Below are positions 59,401 through 64,000 of a stretch of DNA of 64,000 nucleotides, piece after piece. The DNA is from Chiridota heheva (taxonomy: Eukaryota; Echinodermata; Holothuroidea; Apodida; Chiridotidae). The notes under the pieces were generated by a model that made no database searches, was not told the DNA's origin, and saw only the letters and a list, made by a program, of their open reading frames with translations. A program made the translations under genes and the position numbers. How positions within the stretch are numbered: position 1 is the stretch's first letter; every line of letters begins with the position of its first letter. The DNA lies in contig JAIGNY010003803.1 in the NCBI GenBank assembly GCA_020152595.1, positions 607,501-671,500 on the forward strand, in the 5' to 3' direction.

Positions 59401-62072
59401 AGCAAATACAATTTCACTCTAGACATGCCAGATAGTGTCTCCCATTACTTCACATTTAATCTACTTTCTACCCAGTCCTTCACTTCTATCAGGGAGTTGT
59501 TCTGGTTTTATGCAGTCACACAGAACATAATGTTTTGACGTATTTGAGTATATGTCGGTCCAGGAGATTGATATTCGCAGTTCGTCGTGTAATACTTCTG
59601 CAGCATCTACAATTGGGTTCTTTGTTTAAAGTTACTGGCCTGAAATAATCTTTCTTTTGTTTCAATCACCTCTTTGTATAATGGTAATACTCAACAAATA
59701 ATGTAAATTGGACTTTAAATAGATTCTCATTATATTTTTATCATTTGTAGATCTTCCTGATTCTTACTTTAAAAAATAAATCACGTAGTATTAAATTTCA
59801 CATTTTAAAAACTATATCGAAGTCATAAGTTTGATTTATGAACGGTTATGATTATTATAATTTGCAGCTTAGAGCATCAAAGGTACATTTAAGCTCCTGG
59901 AGATTCCAATACTAGACTAACTGGTTGTGGCTTAAGACCGTAAATCACCTAAAAACATCTCATCTCCATTAACCCTTCGTGACCAACACGATCATGGCAT
60001 GACTGATTGGACATGCACTTTTCAAAAAATTAAATTTTGTTTCGTCAAATAGGCCCACAGCAGTGATCCTGGTATCATTTGAAATAGCTTGAATAGTTCT
60101 TTCAGAAAATGTAACTTTTTGATGAGGGTTATGTTATGTTGAAGATTTTTGAGAAAAGAAAACAATTTTCAATTGAAAACACAAAGACCCCCTCTTTGTT
60201 CATAGCGCAATTTATGTACTAAAAGAAATCCACATAAGACATACCTAGTCTAGTGCAGCGGTTAGCGTTCACGATATTCACGTGAATGGCCCGGATTCGA
60301 ACAACGAACCGGCTTTGTTTTTCCACAAGTAATTACAGTGGTGATTATCAATTGTTTATTTTCATTGTTTGTGCATGTTTTACTTTAAAAAAAAAAAATT
60401 AGACTGGTATCCTTGGAAAGGAAATTTCATAAACAATCTAAATATGAAAAAAATCCTCCATTTTCATTATTCACAAGAAATATTATAAAGATTTGAGCAA
60501 TTTTGACCTAATTTTGCCTCAAATTTGCATATTAATGTCGATATATTTTTATTTTGACTTTTTTATTTAAAAGTTTATTGTCTTAGCATTCATATAAACC
60601 TTACTTGTAGTGATTGAAAATGAAAGGAAAGTTGTGAAAATTAAATTTGAAAAAAAAAGTTCTGAAAATATGCAGTCACGTCTGGGTCCCCCTGGGACTC
60701 TATAACCATTGAGTTAATGCCTGAGCCTCCATTTAGAAACGGCATTTTTGGATAATTATTTTTCACATTTTCCTGTTATTTACTATCATTACACTTTGAT
60801 CTTTATATTGGTGAACATAATTTTACACTGGAATAAGGAAATTTATGAAAATTTGCTCATTTAATATGCATGTCTAGTGTATAAAACATGCATAACTTTG
60901 TGTATTTAGTTACTCTATTGTGGTAAGCTTTTTGATATGATTCATGAAATGTTGATGAAAGTTCTTTTCAGTGATACCACTCCAGATATTTTTGGAGTAA
61001 GGAATAATTGAATTTGCAAATTACTTCATAATGTCACATTTTGACCTATATCATGACCTATATCATGACCTATATCATGACCTATATCATGACCTATGAT
61101 TATCATTTTTTACAATATTGAGTGAAAGCTTTATCCTGAAAATGAAGGTTTTTCTGTTTGTGGGTTATTGAAAATATTGAAAATCAATTGAATGATAATT
61201 AAAAAGTTGTTTATATAATTTGCATATAATTAATATGCAAATTACCTCAAAATAAGGAGTGCCATAAGATAGGAGAATGATTTCACTGTAGGGAAATATG
61301 CAAATATTCCAGCTTTGACTCATTTTCCAAAAAAAATATTAAAAATTGATCACTCTTCTACCTGCTACTCTTTCTCCAAATTGAGCATTAATAAAAAGGG
61401 ATCAAACTTTGATCTGCAATAACTCACAAACTGAAAGTGCTATTTGAAAGCTGATCTACTTTTTATGCTTTTCACCCAAATACCATAAAAATTGTTCATA
61501 GCCCTTTAAGGTTTTTTAATTCTTTGAAAATTATGAATTATGAACTTGAATGTTCTTTATATTCAAATATGTAGCAAAAAGCAATTTTTTTTAAGAATTG
61601 TCACAGGGAATGTAAAAGCAAAGAAATTACAAAAGAAAATTGAGACAGCCGCCCATCCTTACATAACATATTTGCATAAAATTAAAAAAAATGCATCTAA
61701 AGAAATTAGAATAAAAAAAGTTGAAGAATGTTCAAGAATCATCTATTTTTTATTTAAATTTTGCTTTTTTCATCATTTTACTAGACTTAATGGCAATTTA
61801 GGAAAAAAAATTCAATGATCTTCAAGAAACGAATCATACAATTTCATGGTCACCATGTTTTGATTAGTTCTTTTTAACAGTAGCTTTATTTCAGGATATT
61901 ATCTTAAATTTGCTACAATTTTTGTACAATTTTTCTGTAGGTTGAGGAAAAAGTGAAATCATCGCATAGGAGGTATATGCTTCAAGAGCAGTTAAAAATC
62001 ATCAAGAAGGAATTGGGAATAGAGAAAGACGATAAGGATGCCATAGAGGAGAAATTTACAGAGAGACTTAAG
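49718..62072 (+). CDS. LONP1: LONP1, mitochondrial ATP-dependent Lon protease, N-terminal nine exons
   Basis: Lon degrades misfolded and oxidised matrix proteins and binds mtDNA. Exons: 49718-50407, 51741-51829, 52125-52244, 53071-53386, 55490-55551, 56416-56486, 57916-57974, 59096-59179, 61941-62072. All are GT-AG with matching phases, totalling 541 codons. The start ATG has A at -3 and opens an Arg/Ser-rich presequence ([15 protein letters not shown]), then a Gly/Asn-rich linker (residues about 141-185), the Lon substrate-binding N domain (from about 212) and the start of the helical linker ([29 protein letters not shown]). Vertebrate LONP1 is about 960 residues. The AAA+ module and Ser-Lys protease are outside the window, and no further exon is seen after 62072. 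Confidence 0.96.
50702..51589 (+). mobile_element. Candidate solo LTR in LONP1 intron 1
   Basis: 888 bp beginning tgttatgaacc and ending gtcattaca (TG...CA), with atat on both sides (50698-50701, 51590-51593) and aataaa near the 3' end. The interior has a degenerate duplication of about 180 bp (gctggcagctgagatc... and gctggcagccgagatc...). No internal retroviral-type coding region. Four-bp AT flanks are weak evidence. Confidence 0.35.
51741..51829 (+). CDS. LONP1: LONP1 exon 2: N domain
   Basis: Acceptor cttctcttgttag. Encodes [20 protein letters not shown] and AGVFMRKDD; ends phase 2 at CA|gtatga, a weaker donor. Confidence 0.92.
52003..52098 (+). repeat. Three exact 32-bp copies of a MITE terminus before LONP1 exon 3
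   Basis: ataagatggacttgcttgac followed by cactgaactaat, three times without change, and the last copy runs into ccttcaag. This is the inverted terminus of the MITE family at 16743-17322. It ends 26 nt before exon 3. Confidence 0.9.
52125..52244 (+). CDS. LONP1: LONP1 exon 3: N domain
   Basis: Encodes [20 protein letters not shown] and [20 protein letters not shown]. Acceptor cttacatcttttttag lies only 26 nt after a triplicated MITE end. Confidence 0.95.
52631..52922 (+). repeat. Tandem repeat of about 63 bp, about 4.5 copies, LONP1 intron 3
   Basis: Units share tcctggctacgggcctgg, tattctgtatttgggcttta and gagtaactcac, with several substitutions between units. A C-homopolymer lies just beyond at 52987. 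Confidence 0.88.
53071..53386 (+). CDS. LONP1: LONP1 exon 4: N domain with Ser/Glu repeat insert
   Basis: Residues 300-405. Between [11 protein letters not shown] and [12 protein letters not shown] lies a repeat insert of about 45 residues (variants of [15 protein letters not shown]). The flanks match the family exactly. Donor AAG|gtatta. Confidence 0.94.
54000..55100 (+). repeat. Degenerate ggcatgtgggacaggg repeat region, LONP1 intron 4
   Basis: Successive variants of a unit of about 20-25 bp (ggatggcatgtgggacaggg) plus a tggcgcgtggtggcac sub-array (54740-54840). The right flank tattagcggcaatgggattt and tatcgttt matches 43254-43285, so this is a larger copy of the repeat at 42860-43310. Histidine/proline-rich antisense ORFs here are artefacts. 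Confidence 0.75.
55490..55551 (+). CDS. LONP1: LONP1 exon 5
   Basis: Encodes [20 protein letters not shown]; acceptor cttttacatag, donor CAG|gtaagt, phase 2. Confidence 0.95.
55560..56400. other. LONP1 intron 5, short repeats only
   Basis: Contains a ttgggatatca cluster (55895-55910, 56267-56300), partly palindromic with cccattgggatatc; no exon seen. Confidence 0.5.
56416..56486 (+). CDS. LONP1: LONP1 exon 6
   Basis: Encodes [20 protein letters not shown] then SDL; acceptor gctatttttcag, donor CTTG|gtaact. Confidence 0.95.
57623..57720 (+). repeat. 24-bp tandem repeat (gatgtcactcttgcattcatacct unit), 4 copies
   Basis: Unit gatgtcactcttgcattcat plus acct/actt, nearly identical copies in LONP1 intron 6. 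Confidence 0.93.
57916..57974 (+). CDS. LONP1: LONP1 exon 7
   Basis: Encodes [20 protein letters not shown]; acceptor ctgtgggtcatag, donor GAT|gtgagt. Confidence 0.95.
58013..58309 (-). mobile_element. Second SINE family: tRNA-like head, AAGCGCT...ATAAAT tail
   Basis: In sense orientation it starts GTTTAGCTTAATTGGTAGAC (A box TAGCTTAATTGG), with a degenerate B box (GGGTTCGTTCTAG), a body of about 200 nt, and ends AAGCGCTGTATAAATC then an AT-rich run with ttatcattat. An AGCGCTATATAAAT plus (ATT)n ending is a common SINE/LINE 3' tail style. Unrelated to the 3642-6770 family. Lies in LONP1 intron 7, antisense. Confidence 0.65.
58430..58625. repeat. Dispersed repeat shared with SLC34 intron 4
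   Basis: gattgacagctttttta, aatttgcctagcaacaaa, ctgcgtaac and gcagtcaatgcaatatactg in the same order as 37866-38030, with an extra segment of about 45 bp. Confidence 0.75.
59096..59179 (+). CDS. LONP1: LONP1 exon 8
   Basis: Encodes [20 protein letters not shown] and LQQRLGKE, the start of the long helical linker; acceptor gttcatttgcag, donor GAG|gtactg. Confidence 0.95.
59185..60240. other. LONP1 intron 8, first part
   Basis: AT-rich, no exon or defined repeat recognised. Confidence 0.5.
60246..60315 (+). repeat. tRNA-like sequence, probably SINE head
   Basis: tctagtgcagcggttagcg (A-box-like), a hairpin ttcacg-atattca-cgtgaa in anticodon-arm position, then cccggattcgaacaac (B-box-like but ending wrongly). 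No acceptor stem closes, so it is a tRNA relic or SINE head. Confidence 0.5.
61044..61096 (+). repeat. 12-bp tandem repeat (acctatatcatg), about 4.5 copies
   Basis: Perfect consecutive acctatatcatg units in LONP1 intron 8. Confidence 0.93.
61941..62072 (+). CDS. LONP1: LONP1 exon 9 (last in window)
   Basis: Encodes [20 protein letters not shown], then [19 protein letters not shown] and TERLK; acceptor atttttctgtag, donor AAG|gtatat, phase 0. The next family segment (after E-x-L-K) is not found before 64000. Confidence 0.95.
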
Positions 62073-62339
62073 GTATATATTCCAGAAATTTGCAGAAAAC
62101 AAAATTAAATAATTTCCTATGGCAGAAATGTATGTGTCCATAATATATATACTTAATGGTATACTGGGGGAATCTTGCCTGCCCGTATGCACAATTTACA
62201 CACGGTATGGAACTAAGCATACAGAAAAAGGCTTTCAAACGCAAATCATACACAAACGCTAATCATACACAAATGCTCATCACGTAAATGCTAGTCATAT
62301 CCAAACGCTAGTAATGCGCAAACATTAATCATACCCAAA

Positions 62340-62580
62340 CAACGCCGATGGCACGCAGACGCCGATCGCACGCAGACGCCGATGGCACGCAGACGCCGAT
62401 CGCACGCAGACGCCGATCGCACGCAGACGCCGATCGCACGCAGACGCCGATCGCACGCAGACGCCGATCGCACGCAGACGCCGATCGCACGCAGACGCCG
62501 ATCGCACGCAGACGCCGACACACGCAGGCGCCGATCGCACGCAGACGCCGACACACGCAGGCGCCGATCGCACGCAAACG
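62340..62580. repeat. 17-bp CpG-rich minisatellite (cgatcgcacgcagacgc), about 14 copies
   Basis: Nearly identical 17-bp units, each with four CpGs, in AT-rich intron DNA 270 bp after LONP1 exon 9. Two larger variant units (cacacgcaggcgc) lie near the right end. As 17 is not a multiple of three, all three frames stay open, giving artefact ORFs. Confidence 0.95.
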
Positions 62581-62924
62581 CCAATCACACTTCTGTTGAC
62601 GCCAACCACACTTTTGTTAATTCCAATAGGAATTTTTGGTGAAAAGGTACTCAAAAATGGTTCAAAGCATCAGTAATCATGTTGATGCTGCCAAACTTGG
62701 TATCCTTCACTGATGGTTGTTACTGCATATAAAATGTCAACAAATTTGTCCAAATACTCATGAGAAATACAATTTCAACTGTTTCTAAGGAAGTACAGGA
62801 GGTTTGGGGGGGGGGGGGGCTTTTTATTAGGAGGGGGACTAGGGTAATACTATCCCCCAAAATTATGGCCCCCTTCCAGGATCCAAATTGCTTCAAAGAA
62901 AAAGATTTCCCCCTAAATAGGACT

Positions 62925-63085
62925 GCTTGGCCCACAACATGGGTCTCTTGCCCCCAACATGGGTCTTTTTTCCCCCAACATGGGTCTATTTCCCCCCAAC
63001 ATGGGTCTTTTTTTCCCCAACATGGGTCTCTTTCCCCCGCATGGGTCTCTTTCCCCCACATAAGTCTCTTTCCCCCACATGGTAC
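62925..63085. repeat. Minisatellite of about 21 bp (cccccaacatgggtctcttt), about 7 copies
   Basis: Units cccccaacatgggtctcttt with variable T and C run lengths; preceded by a G-homopolymer at 62806-62819. Confidence 0.92.
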
Positions 63086-63089
63086 TCTT

Positions 63090-64000
63090 TCCTCTTAAAA
63101 TTTTAATCCAACTCCACTGCACCACAACCTCACAACATGGAAATGAGATTTTGCAAAATAGGTATATGGGCACTCTTGCACTATGAATTAGGGGTTGGTC
63201 TGTAAAGGTTTATCCAAAATTACTATAAAAAGGATAATTCATCTTTATCATGTCAGATTTTAGTGACCCATTTTCTTGTTCATAATCCTTACAAGTAAAT
63301 AATCCCAGCTAAATTATAGTGTTTTATTTTGCAATGAATGCGCACTAGCTATCTATGCTTATGCCTAAGCCTAACGTTAGTAAGCATGAAGTTTGAAAAA
63401 TGCACTCATGATTTCAGAAATTTTTAAAAGCACGCTATCCATTTCAGTTGGTTCTGATGTTCCCTGGGCCTCTTCTGGTTGGGTCCAGGTACTAAAAGAT
63501 CTCCATTACTGTCGATAAGCCTTCTGACTCTTCCTCATCCTCAGTTTCACTGTGAAACAAGACTCGGGATGCATGTTCTTCTGTCGTCTGACTGTGTATG
63601 TTAAAAAATTTAAAAAAAACCTCTAGTGACGTAGCTATAACACGTTGTTAGGGACGAACGAAGGGTATGTTTTTTATTGCAGCAATCCATGTAAAAGCAC
63701 ATTGTTTTCGCTACAGAATGGGTGTTTGAAAGTTTTCATTACGATATAGGTGGATTACGTAATTTTTTAACAAAAATGGTCAAAAAATCATTAAAAATCA
63801 CAACAATTTACATATTTTACAAATTAAAAAATTAGGACTAGGTATAAGCAAAATATATATATTTAGATTTATTTTCCAGGCAATTTAGAAAAAAAATGCA
63901 TTTGAAAAAAGAAAAAAAATCTCCCGCAAAGAAAAAGATTTGGAGATTTTTTTGTTTTGTTGTAAATTCTTCCCGTGAAATCCCATTTTTACTGTGGTTA
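63090..64000. other. LONP1 intron 9 continuation, no exon seen
   Basis: AT-rich sequence without recognised repeats. No frame matches the Lon segment following exon 9. Confidence 0.5.

Noticed and set aside
62291-62654. Arg/Ala/Cys-rich ORFs in five frames
   Set aside because: Translations of the 17-bp CpG-rich minisatellite, which keeps all frames open.

Overview
This is a 64 kb stretch of AT-rich, repeat-dense animal nuclear DNA. Two intron-rich conserved genes with GT-AG splicing, a canonical tRNA gene and many tRNA-derived SINEs, LINE remnants, hAT-like elements, MITEs and minisatellites point to a marine invertebrate. I infer a non-vertebrate deuterostome, most likely an echinoderm, from overall sequence style (for example the many taggcctat-type words) and the gene sequences. 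No alignment was run.

Layout. 1-2894 is a decayed L1/Tx1-like LINE on the minus strand. 3642-6770 is a head-to-tail array of about 12 copies of a tRNA-derived SINE. 6771-19600 is intergenic, with hAT-like and MITE-like elements, a (TA)n tract and a tRNA-like inverted repeat at 10073-10338. 19634-24212 holds an 18-bp minisatellite, a decayed LINE with an RNase H domain (I-superfamily type) and a 15-bp minisatellite. 24580-26890 holds a solo SINE, another 15-bp minisatellite and a LINE 3' fragment split by a hAT-like element.

27803-39155 (+) is an SLC34-type sodium/phosphate cotransporter. Five exons are resolved with matching phases; the first coding exon was not found. 39160-49700 is intergenic, with repeats, a SINE containing a hAT insertion, a SINE pair at one target site and an intact tRNA-Thr(AGT) gene on the minus strand.

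49718-62072 (+) holds the first nine coding exons of LONP1, the mitochondrial Lon protease. They cover the presequence, the substrate-binding N domain and the start of the helical region. The AAA+ and protease domains lie beyond the window.

The two genes show no sign of functional linkage: one product is a plasma-membrane phosphate importer, the other a mitochondrial-matrix protease. The most interesting structure is the SINE family. Two 3' tail types correlate with an internal diagnostic site, heads and tails are shuffled between copies, solo copies have clear target-site duplications, two copies share one target site, and one array has become satellite-like with a higher-order repeat.
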